Shown here in pieces: positions 45,835-57,744 of a stretch of DNA of 64,000 nt (within the stretch, counting starts at the first letter, position 1; each line of letters opens with the position of its first letter). The stretch is from Phaseolus vulgaris. Taxonomy: Eukaryota > Streptophyta > Magnoliopsida > Fabales > Fabaceae. The notes beneath the pieces are model-generated. The model saw only the letters and a program-made list of their open reading frames with translations. It was not told the DNA's origin and ran no database searches. A program made the position numbers and the translations under genes. The stretch spans positions 40,593,660 to 40,657,659 of the forward strand of contig NC_023749.2 in assembly GCF_000499845.2 (NCBI RefSeq), given 5' to 3'.

Positions 45835-47157
45835 GCCGCCACCCTCGATCATCAGCCCATTCTTTTATACTTGTTTTAACCTTCTTCATATAAACTTGTA
45901 ATTCTTTGAATCGTCTGCACTCTTGCTACAACTCTGGGATTTTGTATGATTACTTTCGTGTCCTCACGACACAGAATTCTGCATGTGTGATCTTATCCTC
46001 GTTCTTTGCCTTCGCGTGCTTCGGTTGTTTTGTTTGTATTATGCCCGTTTCTTTCACTTCATTGGGCGGCCTTGTATGCCCGGGAAAGGTCACGTGCCAA
46101 TGCCCACGCCCATGGAGAGGCTCACCTAGTGAAGCCGTATCGTCCACGGGGTGTCTCTAACACCGAAACGGTCCTTTCCTTGATCCTTAACGCCCGGCGC
46201 CCACTCCTAAGGAGAGGCCTGCCACAGCAGCGCCGTATCGTCCCCGGGTGTCTAAAACGCCGAGTGCTCTGGGGGGGGTCGTTCCCTCCATGGTCTTTCC
46301 TTCCCATAGGTATCGGGAAACACCCTGCCAGCGATTCGCTGGCGTTTGGCGGTCTTATCTCCCTCCACAGTCTTTCCTACCTGTGGGTATCGGGGAGGCG
46401 ACGCCAGTAACTAACTTTGCCCTCTTCAATTTCGTCTTCCTCCACAGTCTTTCCTACCTGTGGGTATCGGGGAGGCGACCCTGCCGATATTTGGGTTGGC
46501 GACGCCCGCGACGTCTCACGCTGGCGTCGCCCTTTGCGTCCTTCCGGGCGGCGCCTCGGGTGTTATCTTTACCTTTACATTGACTTTGATCTTTGCCTTG
46601 GTCGACGCTTAATGACAGCGAAGGGCTCAAGGTTTTGCCCGTGCCATCCACGTGGCGCTTCTTGTATGGCTGATGGGACGTTCAGTCATTCGACTTGATC
46701 CACGTGGCGCTTCTTGTATGGCCGATGGGACATTCAGTCATTCAACTGAGTCCTGACTCCCACTGTGCCCCTAACCCACTTTCGACGGTGCATCGTACCA
46801 CTGGCTATTCTGTTGATACGACGTTCTATGAGTTTAACCAGCGGTGCCAGGGCCATCCTTTCATCTTCTGCCACGTGGCTCGATCGTGCAGTGCATCCGT
46901 TCGCGTTGTTTAATGCTCTAACTGCAATACTTCTACTTGCGTCGTTTGGCGCTCTAACCGCTTTATTTAACTCTTCAAACTCTGAAACTGTTCTCATCAT
47001 TTCTGCACTCTTCGTAGCCTACTTACACTTTCTCTTCTTGCACCCTTTCTTCTTGCACCCTTCCTCCTTTCACGAAGGGTTCTTCCAGCGTCGCTCCCAC
47101 CAACGCTCAACTCTTGCGTTCCCGGCGGGTCATACACCCTCGACAATCGCTGATATC
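45835..47157. other. Spacer of element B with short repeats, where pol and antisense gene meet
   Basis: No gene recognised. The motif CTCCA(C/T)(A/G)GTCTTTCCTACC...GGGTATCGGG recurs at about 46281-46327, 46362-46408 and 46438-46485, and once in the LTR of B (42625-42668). A 52-bp unit with CCACGTGGCGCTTCTTGTATGG occurs twice in tandem (about 46646-46696 and 46698-46747). This matches the position of the repeat arrays in A and C, although the sequences differ. Confidence 0.65.
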
Positions 47158-49540
47158 CCACGATCCTTGGCACCTCCTCCGCCCATGCTCCTTTGGCCTT
47201 TTCCAGCCTTCTCTTTAGCCCTCTCAGCAAAACTCTATTTGCTGACTCTACCTGCCCATTAGTCTGGGGGTGTTCAACTGATGCAAACACCTGTTTGATG
47301 CCTACCTCAGCACATAGGTTTCTCAACTGTTGACTGGCGAACTGGGTTCCGTTGTCGGATATCAGCCGCCTAGGTACGCCAAAACGGCACACAATGTTCT
47401 TCCACACAAAATGCTGTACCTTGTGCGCAGTGATCTGTGCTACGGGCTCTGCCTCTATCCATTTGGTGAAGTATTCGATGGCGACGATCAAATACTTCAT
47501 CTGCCTGATGGCCAGTGGAAACGGGCCCAGGATGTCGATTCCCCATGTATGAAAAGGCCACGGGCTGTATATGAATCGCAACTCTTCTGGCGGCGCCTTG
47601 TGCCAGTCGGCGTGCTTTTGGCATTGCCTGCACCGCTCTTCGTGTAGCTCCGCCATTATCCTGGTGCACTCGTCGCCACTTACGCATGTTAGGATAGGGT
47701 GAGTGAAACTGTGCCTGAACAGCACCCCATCCACCAAAGTATATCTTGCGGCATTTCTTTTGACCTTCTTGCCCTCTTCAGGCTCCACTGGGAGAGCCCC
47801 ATCCGCCAGGTATCGCTTGTAGGGTGTCATCCAGGTGTCTCCCTCGGTTAAAACACATACCTGCATTTGCTCCTCTCCCTCGGGCACATCCGCGTACGTG
47901 CTGATGCGGGGCACCCTCTGCGTATCTTGGGTCAAAGAGTAATGACTCCTCGGCCTTCCCCTTGTTGTATAAATCTGGAGGACTTCCACCCTGTTGTCTT
48001 CCACGAATCTACGCGGAGCTTTGAGAGTCTCTTGGATCACTGTCCTCTGTCTACCCCCCTTGCCTGACCTGGCCAGCTTTGCAAGCAGGTCAGCTCTGGC
48101 ATTCTGCTCCCTTGGGACATGTATCAGCTCAAGAGCGTTGAACGCTCCCTTCAACAACTGGACGTATTTCAGATATGCCGCCATCTATGGGACCTTCGCC
48201 TAGAACTCACCCGACACCTGCCCCGTAATCAGCTGGGAGTCGCTTTTCACCAGGAGGTTCTGCGCGCCCATCTCCTTGGCCAGGAGCATTCCTGCTATCA
48301 GGGCTTCATATTCTGCCTGATTGTTACTTGCCTTGAAGGCGAAGCGCAGGGCCTGCTCAATCAGCACGTCGTTGGGTCCCTCCAAGACTATTCCCGCACC
48401 ACTCCCTTGCTGGTTGGAAGAGCCATCAACCGAGAGCAACCACTGCGAGCCCACTTCCACCTCTTGCTCACCTCCGGGCGAAAGTTCCGCTATAAAATCC
48501 GCGTATACCTGCCCTTTGATGGATCCTCTAGGCTCATACTGGATGTCGAATTCTGACAGTTCCACCGCCCAGCGTACCATTCTCCCAGCCACGTCAGGCT
48601 TCTGCAGCACATTTTGTATAGGGAGGTTTGTCATCACTACCACCGTAAAGCTGTGGAAGTAATGACGGAGCCTCCTGGCTGAAAATACCACCGCCAGCGC
48701 TGCCTTCTCCAACGCCTGGTATCTGGTTTTTGCGCCTTGTAAGGCCTTGCTTACAAAATAGATGGGTTTTTGAATCTGGTCCTGTTCCTGGACCAGCACT
48801 GAGCTGATAGCTCGTTCCGTTACTGTAAAATATAACCGGAGGGGCACGCCTGTTACCGGTTTGCAGAGGACCGGTGGCGCCGCCAGGTACTCCTTTAACT
48901 TAATGAAAGCCGCTTCGCATTCATCAGTCCATGCAAAGCGACTGTTTCTCTTGAGGCACTGGAAATATGGATGCCCCTTCTCTCCCCCGGCGGAAACAAA
49001 CCTTGAGAGCGCCGCCATCCGCCCTGTCAGCTGTTGCACTTCCTTTACCGACGTCGGGCTTCGCATGGCGATAATCACCGCGCATTTGTCAGGGTTCGCC
49101 TCTATCCCCCTCTCTATGAGCATGAAACCCAAGAACTTACCGGCCTCTACCCCGAAAACACACTTCTCAGGGTTTAACTTGAGTCGGTACTTGGATATCG
49201 TGACGAACAACTCCTCCAGATCCGCCATGTGCTGCGTCCTATCCTGCGACGCCACCACCATGTCGTCTACATAGGCGTACACATTCCTCCCGAGCATCGG
49301 CGCCAGGACCTTGTCCATTAACCTTTGGTACGTGGCGCCCGCGTTTTTCAGCCCAAAAGGCATCACCTTATAGTAGTAACTGCAGGTCTCAGTCATGAAT
49401 GCAGTTTTGTTCTCATCTCTCGGGTGCATCTTGATCTGGTTGTATCCGGAGAAGGCGTCTAGGAAACTCAGCACCTTGCTGCCGGACGCACTGTCCACCA
49501 AGGCGTCGATGCTGGGGAGCGGGTACGAGTCCTTTGGGCA
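47158..49540 (-). pseudogene. Pol of element B, downstream part: RT end, RNase H, plant-type RNase H, broken integrase
   Basis: Continues the RT frame from the insertion point: LVDSASGSKVLSFLDAFSGY, then catalytic AYVDDMVVAS, RNase H, and the second RNase H (SVDGSSNQQGSGAG). Two in-frame TAG codons (48200-48202 and 48185-48187) replace glutamine codons found in elements A and C. An in-frame deletion at about 47,637 removes some 30 residues, including both histidines and spacing of the integrase zinc module (HEERCRQCQ). The core keeps WGIDILGPFP, ISDNGTQF and NGQVESANR, but similarity ends after EEVPRIV near 47,158; about 170 C-terminal residues are lost. Confidence 0.9.
49536..49540. repeat. 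Target-site duplication GGGCA, left copy
   Basis: GGGCA precedes the first LTR of element C and recurs at 62712-62716 directly after its last LTR. The flanking pol frame of element B reads straight across when the insert and one copy are disregarded (CVDFTDLNKACP, then KDSYPLPSID), which confirms the insertion site. Confidence 0.97.
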
Positions 49541-50336
49541 TGTACCGCCCTGGTGGTCGGGAGTGATGACGTGGCACCCTGCTACAGTATAGGCGTGTTG
49601 GCAAGGCGCCAGGTTGGCAAGAGGGAAGGAAGTCGGGGGGCTCGTGTAGTCGCCAGTTGTTAAATTGGCATGTTCCGATCTCCATCTTACCAGAATCGGC
49701 GATCACCAGGTTAAAGATGAAGTCGCCAGATGTAAACCCAGGCGACCAAGCAGTTGGAGATCGCCGGAGAAAGCACATCGCCGAAGATGAAAGAGAAGCA
49801 AAGTATGAAGGTGGCTGGCGAGACCACAGGGAAGGTGTATGAGGACACCCTAACTCGCCAGTTCCAGTAGAGATCGCACTCCCAAGTTAGCTATGCACTG
49901 GGCAGTACCATGCATAAGTAACTTAGCCAAAATAAGAGTAGAAGCAGCGCCAAGTCAAGGAGGCTCCAGATGATGGCACGTGTACGACTGGATGCTAGCC
50001 ACGTGTCCAGGTCTGTAACTGCCAGGAGAGAGAAAACAACAGGTATATAAGAGTTCTCAACAAACTTTCTGAGGTACGCACGTTCAGTTTACACTCTTTA
50101 CGCTTGCGAGTGATATAGCTGACTGTGAGAGAGGATTTGCACGGTTCTTGTTCTCTTAGTATTTGGTGATACCGTCACTGACTTGAGCGTTGGAGTGTGA
50201 TCGGCCGCAGCGGCGCCGCTCTGTTTCTTTGCAGGTTCTTGAGGTGGATCTCGAAGAGGAACGGAGGTTCGAAGCGGTGCGCACGTCGATCCTTTGACGA
50301 GGCAGTTTCCAGCGTTCCGGTCAACAGGCAGGATCA
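49541..50336 (+). repeat. LTR1 of element C (796 bp)
   Basis: TGTACCGCCC...GGCAGGATCA. Contains two CACGTG boxes (49978-49983 and 50001-50006) about 50-70 bases before the TATA-like TATATAAG at 50044-50051, and TGATGACGTGGC near the left end. Differs from LTR2 and LTR3 at several private sites (for example GTCGCCAG against GTTGCCAG). Confidence 0.95.
50044..50051 (+). promoter_or_regulatory. TATA box of LTR1 (copies at 51046 and 62419)
   Basis: TATATAAG about 500 bases into the LTR, present in all three LTRs (50044, 51046 and 62419). Transcription would start some 30 bases further on, giving an R-U5 of roughly 260 bases. Two CACGTG boxes lie just upstream in LTR1 and LTR3; the first is CACGTG followed by TATG in LTR2. 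Confidence 0.65.
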
Positions 50337-50541
50337 TCGGGTTTAGGAAGCGCAAACGGCAACTGAAGAGAGTCGTTGATGAAGCCACGCGTCAAGCGAT
50401 GAGTGAGGGGTTTGGTGGAGCGTCAGAGCAGCAGAAGGTACAACCGCTTGGAATTCCGCGTCAGTGCCACATAGACCGGTGTTGACGTGACTCTTTCAGT
50501 CTTTTCGCTAGACAAGTCTTCGCTTAAGACTGGGGGGCTTG
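50337..50541 (+). other. Scrap of 3' internal sequence between LTR1 and LTR2
   Basis: Matches 61711-61914, the last 204 or so bases before LTR3, with about one mismatch, including the purine tract AAGACTGGGGGGCTTG. Only two bases (TC) of the normal primer-site side follow LTR1 before the jump to GGGTTTAGGAAGCG. It is what remains of a second internal region. Confidence 0.92.
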
Positions 50542-51338
50542 TGTACCGCCCTGGTGGTCGGGAGTGATGACGTGGCATCCTGCTACAGTATAGGCGTGTT
50601 GGCAAGGCGCCAGGTTGGCAAGAGGGAAGGAAGTCGGGGGGCTCGTGTAGTCGCCAGTTGTTAAATTGGCATGTTCCGATCTCCATCTTACCAGAATCGG
50701 CGATCACCAGGTTAAAGATGAAGTTGCCAGATGTAAACCCAGGCGACCAAGCAGTTGGAGATCGCCGGAGAAAGCACATCGCCGAAGATGAAAGAGAAGC
50801 AAAGTATGAAGGCGGCCGGCGAGACCACAGGGAAGGTGTTTGAGGACACCCTAACTCGCCAGTTCCAGTAGAGATCGCACTCCCAAGTTAGCTATGCACT
50901 GGGCAGTACCATGCATAAGTAACTTAGCCAAAATGAGAGTAGAAGCAGCGCCAAGTCAAGGAGGCTCCAGATGATGGCACGTGTATGACTGGATGCTAGC
51001 CACGTGTCCAGGTCTGTAACTGCCAGGAGAGAGAAAACAGCCAGGTATATAAGAGTTCTCAACAAACTTTCTGAGGTACGCACGTTCAGTTTACACTCTT
51101 TACGCTTGCGAGTGATATAGCTGACTGTGAGAGAGGATTTGCACGGTTCTTGTTCTCTTAGTATTTGGTGATACCGTCACTGACTTGAGCGTTGGGGTGC
51201 GATCGGCCGCAGTGGCGCCGCTCTGTTTCTTTGCAGGTTCTTGAGGTGGATCTCGAAGAGGAACGGAGGTTCGAAGCGGTGCGCACGTCGATCCTTTGAC
51301 GAGGCAGTTTCCAGCGTTCCGGTCAACAGGCAGGATCA
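50542..51338 (+). repeat. LTR2 of element C (797 bp), the functional 5' LTR
   Basis: Same termini as LTR1. It is followed directly by the primer site and leader, so it acts as the 5' LTR for gag-pol. Private differences include GGCATCCTG and GCAGTGGCGCC. Confidence 0.95.
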
Positions 51339-51339
51339 T

Positions 51340-51358
51340 CAGGCGCCCACCGTTGGGC
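51340..51358 (+). promoter_or_regulatory. Primer binding site of element C
   Basis: CAGGCGCCCACCGTTGGGC follows the LTR by one base. It resembles the (T)GGCGCC-type primer sites of plant Tat/Ogre elements; the matching tRNA (tRNA-Arg or tRNA-Asp are the usual ones) is not settled by eye. The leader from here to the gag ATG at 51747 is about 390 bases long without other features. Confidence 0.65.
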
Positions 51359-51746
51359 CGTGTAAAACTTGCTCCCATCAACAGCGTGAGTTCTTGAAAG
51401 TTTTCGAAGTTTTCTGCGTGGTTGTGTGCTGGTGCAACCATCGGTCGCTGTTTCTTTGAGTTTCGTTCGGTGAATTTGCGTTTTGTACCGTTCGTTTGGC
51501 TTTTCGATCGGTGGAGTGAGGTTTCCTGCTGCTTACGCGTAATCTGTTTGGTGAAAGTTCGAGTTCTTTCGCTCGTTTGGTTGTCCGCGGGGAAGCGTTG
51601 GTTTCTAGTGAAGTTGTGGTTTTCTTCGAAGGTTTACGGTGTTATTGAGTTTTCTTGCGCAGTTTCGCGCTGTTTTCTCCGATTGATCGCTGTTTCGATC
51701 GTGGTTGAAGTGTTATTCGCTGCATTCCTGTGATTCGCTGAAGTTC

Positions 51747-54700
51747 ATGAGAAAAATGAGAAGCAATCGTTCAAGCCCCGTGGCGCCTGTCGCTGCTGAA
51801 GGCGACGCCGCCATGACCATGGCGCAGATGGCAGAGATGATGCGCTCGTTGCAGGCAACTGTGGAAGCCTCACGCGTAGAGCAGGCGAGAATACATGAGG
51901 ACCTGGTCGCCTCTCGCGCCAGGAACGAGGAGCTTAGCAAGGTGACGGAGGAGCTGCGTCAAGCTCTTCGGGAGCAGCAAGGACGCTCTTCTGCTGAAGA
52001 GGTGGCGCCGTCGACGCCACCTCGTGTTTTCCCAATGCCTTTTGTTCAGGCGATTACTGACACGCCTATTCCCACGAGCGTGGTTCCGGTTAAGGCTGTC
52101 TTTACCGGCGTGGAGGATCCAGAGGCTCATCTGACCAAGTTCCATACGCAGATGATGCTGTCGGGAGGGTCAGACGCCGTCTACTGCAAGATGTTCGTGA
52201 GTACGCTCTAGGGAACGACGATGGAGTGGTTTGTGAGCCTGCCTAACGGCCACATAACCAATTTTCAACAGTTCTCGAAGATTTTTGTCGAGCAGTACAT
52301 CGTGAATAAGGCACCGCCCAGGGTGTCTTATGATCTGTTTGATATAAGGCAGTACCATGGGGAGTCCCTCAGAGATTACCTGAATCGCTTTGGAGCGCAG
52401 ATGGTCAGATCGCCGGCCAAGGATGAAGAAATGCTGGTCTATGCCTTCAAGAAGGGCGTGCAGCCAGGACCATTCTGCGAAGCCTTGATCAGGGCTCACC
52501 CAGCGACGTTTGCTGAAGTCAGGCGACTTGCGGTGGCTCACATCGTCGACGAGAGTGAAGTCGCCGAGAAGAGAGGCAGCGTGGCTCCCGCCAGGCCACG
52601 CGCCCAGACCAGGATCCAGCCGCAGAGGGTGCTGGAAACAGCGGCGGCGGCCAGGAAGGACCAGAGGACTCGCCATCCTTACGACAGGAGGAACAAGGGA
52701 AGGAGCCAGGGGCGCCAGCAACCAGCACGCCGGGAATACAATCGCCCGCCTAAGCACAAGTTTGTCATGGGATTAGCAGATCTAATCGCCATTCCTAATA
52801 TATCTGCTAGGTTGAAAGCGCCTGAGAAGGTGGGCGACAAGGTGCTGGGGTCAAAGCCGGATGCCTGGTGCGAGTTCCACCAATGTTTTGGCCACGCTTT
52901 GGACTCGTGTTTGTCTTTAGGATACCAGCTCGACGATCTGGTTAAGAGCGGGTTCCTAAATGACTATCTGCTGGACAGGAGGACGGGGGGAGGGTCGAGT
53001 TCCCAGCCAGCAGGTGGAGAAGCCCAGCAACACGAGATGCCTATCCACGGGGAGATCCACACCATTGCAGGGGGCTTCTCAGGTGGTGGATGCACCGCAT
53101 CGCAGAGGAAGAAGTACGCGCGATCGGTGATGACAGTGGATATGTTTGAAGATCACTCGCCGGAAGTGGACATTACGTTCACCAAGCAGGATCTTCGGGA
53201 CGTTGTGCCTCATGACAACGATCCCATAGTTATTTCGTTGGTTACAGCGGGAAGGAAGGTCCACAGAGTTCTGGTAGACCAAGGGAGCTCGGCAGACGTG
53301 ATGTTCTGGCCGACTTTCACGCAGCTGGAGTTGCCCCTTGACCAGCTAAGGCCCTATGGAGGGTGTTTATATGGGTTCGCTGGTGACCAGGTGGAGGTTA
53401 GGGGGTACATTGAGCTGAGAACCACGTTTACAGATGAGGCTGGTTCGAGGACGGAGAAAATCAAGTACCTCATCGTAAACGCTCCTTCAGCGTATAACAT
53501 CCTGTTGGGGAGGCCCACGCTTAACAGGATAGGCGCCATTCCGTCGACTCGGCACATGAAGGTAAAGTTGTCGTCCATGGAAGGGGTGGTGATCACGATC
53601 AAGTCTGATCAGAAAGAAGCGAAAAGGTGCTATGAGAATAGCCTGAAAAACAAAAGATCAGTGAGTTATGTAACAACCACCCCACCTCCCGGTGTGAAGC
53701 CCAGATCGACGGTAACAGAGGAGGCCGCCGGGAGAGATGTGGAGATGGTAGACGCTGAGCTAGGGGAGAGGAATGCTGGCCTGGAGGAGGAAGAGGCGCG
53801 GAATCGCCCCAAGGAAGCAAGGGAGCAGGGAATCGCCAGGGCGGTGATCGCCAGAGAATCCAGGCCTAAACCTGTCGAGCAGTGGCTCAAAAAGGAGATC
53901 GGAGGAAAAATCTTCAAGCTGGGAAGATCTCTGGAGGTCGAGCTCCAGGACCAGATCGCCAAGGTGATTGAGCGGCATCTGGACGCGTTTGCATGGTCCG
54001 CTTCGGACATGCCCGGGATTGATCCCGACTTCTTGTGCCATCATCTGGCGATGGACAATTTGGTGAGACCGGTGCGACAAAGGAGAAGAAAGTTCAACGA
54101 GGAGAGGAGGCAGGCGATCAGGGACGAAACACAGAAACTCCTCGCTGCAGGCCACATCAGGGAAGTCCAGTACCCTGAATGGTTGGCAAATGTCGTGCTG
54201 GTGAAGAAGAGTAACGGGAAATGGCGCATGTGCGTCGATTTCACCGACCTGAACAAAGCTTGCCCAAAGGATTCGTATCCTTTACCAAGCATAGATGCCC
54301 TGGTTGATAGTGCCGCAGGGTGTAAGTTGCTGAGTTTCCTGGATGCCTTCTCAGGATATAATCAGATCAAGATGCATCCCATGGATGAAGAGAAAACAGC
54401 CTTCATGACGGAGAGGTCGTGCTATTGCTATAAGGTGATGTCGTTTGGGCTGAAGAACGTGGGGGCCACGTACCAGAGGCTGATGGATCGAGTACTTGCA
54501 CCAATGCTGGGAAGGAACGTGCAAGCTTACGTCGATGACATGGTCGTGACCTCGCAGGAAAAAAGCAAGCACGTTGCAGACTTGGAAGAATTGTTCACGA
54601 CGATCGCCAAGTTCAAGTTAAAGCTCAATCCGGAGAAATGCATTTTCGGCGTGGAGGCTGGAAAGTTTTTGGGTTTCCTCTTGACTGAAAGAGGGATAGA

Positions 54701-57188
54701 AGCCAACCCAGACAAGTGTGCCGCCATCTTGGCGATGAGGAGCCCAGCTACGGTGAAAGAAGTCCAGCAGCTAACAGGTCGGATGGCAGCCCTATCTCGC
54801 TTCGTGTCAGCTAGCGGAGAAAAGGGGCATCCCTATTTTCAATGTCTGCGGCGCAATAATAAGTTTGCTTGGACGAAAGAGTGCGAAGAAGCTTTCGTCA
54901 AACTGAAGGAGTATCTGGCGAGCCCGCCGGTTCTGTGCAAACCGCTAGTGGGAATCCCTCTCAGGTTGTATTTTGCTGTAACTGAGAGGGCGGTGAGTGC
55001 GGTGCTCGCCCAGGATCAAGATCAGGCTCAGAAGCCTATCTATTTTGTGAGCAAGGTATTGCAGGGCCCCGAAACGAGATATCAGGCCCTGGAGAAGGCT
55101 GCGTTGGCTGTGGTGTTTTCGGCGAGGAGGTTGCGCCACTACTTCCATAGTTTCACAATACTGGTGATGACTGACCTGCCCATCCAGAAGGTCTTGAAGA
55201 AACCCGACGTTGCGGGAAGGATGGTGAAGTGGGCGGTAGAGTTGTCAGAGTTTGACATTAAATATGAGCCCCGAGGCCCGATCAAGGGGCAAATCTTTGC
55301 AGATTTCGTGGTCGAGCTCTCATCAGAGGCGACGCGGGTTGAGGGAGACGATTTCCGTTGGGTACTTTCGGTGGATGGATCGTCGAACCAGCAGGGCAGC
55401 GGTGCTGGAGTCATATTGGAAGGACCCAACGGCGTGCTGATCGAACAATCTCTGAGGTTCGCCTTCAAAGCCAGCAACAATCAAGCAGAGTATGAGGCGC
55501 TGATCGCCGGAATTTTGCTGGCCAAGGAGATGGGAGTTAGGGTGCTGATGGCTAAGAGTGACTCGCTGCTGGTCACGGGGCAAGTAACATGCGAGTTTCA
55601 GGCTAAAGATCCACAAATGGCGGCTTACTTGGCGTACGTACAGGAATTGAAGAGTTTCTTTGCCTCCTTTGAAGTAGTTCATGTGCCCAGAGAGCAGAAT
55701 GCCCGAGCTGACTTGCTTGCTAAGCTCGCCAGCTCAGGCAAGGGGGGTAGGCAGAGGACGGTGATTCAAGAAACTCTGAAGACGCCAAGGGCATTTGTAG
55801 CAGATCGCCTGGTCCTTCAGATAAGCAAGTCGACGGAGAAAGCAGCGAGAAGCCATAAGTCCTTGACGCAAGAAACTCTGAGATCGCCGAGAATTAGGGC
55901 ATGTCGAGGAGAGAAGGTGGATGTGATGCAGGTCTGCGCCACCCATGAGCCAGACACTTGGATAACACAGTACAAGCGGTGCCTGGCAGATGGCCTCCTC
56001 CCGCTGGATCCGACAGAAGCTAGGAAGGTAAAGAAAAATTCCAGCAAGTACACATTGATTGATGGCGATCTGTACAGGTTTGGGTTCACTCACCCACTCC
56101 TGGAATGTATACACGGCGAGAAGTGCACGAGAATCATGGCGGAGCTCCACGAAGGTATATGCGGAAGCCACGTCGGGGGTCGAGCTCTGGCCGCGAGGAC
56201 TCTCCGTGCAGGCTACTACTGGCCATCGATGAGAGAAGATTGCAAGAAGTATGCCCAATGTTGTAAACAATGCCAACAGCACGCCGATTGGCATAAGGCA
56301 CCTCCCGAGGAGTTGAAGTCGATTTATAGCCCTTGGCCATTTTATACTTGGGGAATCGACATCCTGGGACCTTTCCCGCTGGCGATCAGGCAGATGAAGT
56401 ACTTGGTGGTGGCGATTGAGTATTTCACCAAGTGGATTGAAGCAGAACCAGTGGCCCAGATCACCGCACACAAGATCGAAGGTTTCGTATGGAAGAACAT
56501 CGTGTGCCGGTTTGGAGTGCCTAAACGCCTGGTGTCAGATAATGGGACGCAGTTTGCAAGCCACCTGTTGAAGAAGCTTTGCGAAGGGGTGGGAATTCAA
56601 CAAGTGTTTGCATCCGTCGAGCACCCTCAGACAAATGGCCAGGTGGAGTCAGCTAATCGGGTGTTGTTGAGAGGTTTGAAGAGAAGGCTTGAGAAAGCCA
56701 AGGGAAGTTGGGCTGAGGAGGTGCCCCGTATAGTCTGGGCGTACCACACCACCGAGCAGTCAGGAACCCATGAGACCCCGTTCAGCTTGGTCTATGGGTG
56801 TCATGCCATGATTCCGGTGGAGATCCAGGAGAGCTCGCCGAGATTCCAGAACTTCGTAGAGGAAGACTCGAATGAAGAGAGAAGGCTGAACCTGGATCTA
56901 CTGGATGAGGTCAGGGAAGAGGCGAGGTTGAAGGCTGAAGCCGTGAAGAGAAGGGTCGAACGAAGACACAATTCGAAGGTGGTGATGCCAAGGCAGTTTA
57001 GAGAAGGTGATCTGGTGATGAGGAAGGCCCACCAGTACGAGATGGAGAATAAACTGTCACCCAAGTGGACTGGACCGTTCAGAATAACCGAGGCGCTCGG
57101 GAACGGAGCCTACCGCTTAGAGACGCTGGAAGGACGGGCGATTCCTCCCACCTGGAACGCCACGCACCTGAAGTTGTACTATAGTTAA
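51747..57188 (+). CDS. Gag-pol polyprotein of element C (one in-frame stop in gag)
   Basis: A single frame of 1814 codons from ATG at 51747 (MRKMRSNRSS) to TAA at 57186-57188, broken only by TAG at 52209-52211, inside the gag capsid region (before GTTMEWFVSLPNG). Counting residues from 52221: zinc knuckle CEFHQCFGHALDSC near 215; protease VDQGSSADV near 351; RT from FTDLNKACP near 673 with catalytic YVDDM near 770; RNase H about 890-1030; second RNase H (SVDGSS, NQAEYEAL, KSDSLL, NARADLLAKLA) about 1050-1190; integrase zinc module HEGICGSH...CKQCQ near 1310, then WGIDILGPFP, VSDNGTQF, NGQVESANR; WTGPFRI near 1617. There is no chromodomain. An open frame before 51747 begins only with TTG. The stop probably blocks self-mobilisation unless read through. 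Confidence 0.95.
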
Positions 57189-57429
57189 AAGCTTTGTAAG
57201 TAAAGACAAACACGAAGTCATATTACAATGTCTCTGATGAAACAGTTTGAAGGGGGCACTCTTTTTTCCCTAAGGAGGGTTTTTAATGAGGCCACCCAAT
57301 AAAAGAAGAGTTTTCGAAGTATAAGGCGTTTTCAGATTGCATGTTTGCTTTTTTCCAAGAACTTTGAAGAAAGACCTTGTCGCTTGTACGTGATTTAAGG
57401 CAAGAAAAGATATATCGCATGCTTTCTAA

Positions 57430-57665
57430 AAAGTTTTTAAGTCCTCATCGTTTTTCGGCGATTGGAGGCACCAGTTAAAGTTTTTAAGTCCTCATCGTTT
57501 TTCGGCGATTGGAGGCACCAGTTAAAGTTTTTAAGTCCTCATCGTTTTTCGACGATTGGAGGCACCAGTTAAAGTTTTTAAGTCCTCATCATTTTTCGGC
57601 GATTGGAGGCACCAGTTAAAGTTCTAAAGTCCTCATCGTCTTTTGGCGATCGGAGGCACCAGATG
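57430..57665 (+). repeat. 47-bp tandem repeat array (about 5 copies)
   Basis: Each unit holds CCTCATCG, a TTTTTCGG loop, and CGATTGGAGG, so CCTC/GAGG and ATCG/CGAT can pair as a hairpin. It is the counterpart of the 48-bp array of element A; length and hairpin are kept although the bases differ. Confidence 0.88.
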
Positions 57666-57744
57666 AAAGACCTCAACGCCCTCGCGCGTTCTGAGGCAAG
57701 ATAAAGACCTCCTCGCCGTCGAGCGAGTGCAGGCGAGAAAGAGT

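Noticed and set aside
49657..49842. 61-residue ORF recurring at 50658 and 62031
   Set aside because: It is simply the same stretch of the three LTRs; nothing suggests translation.
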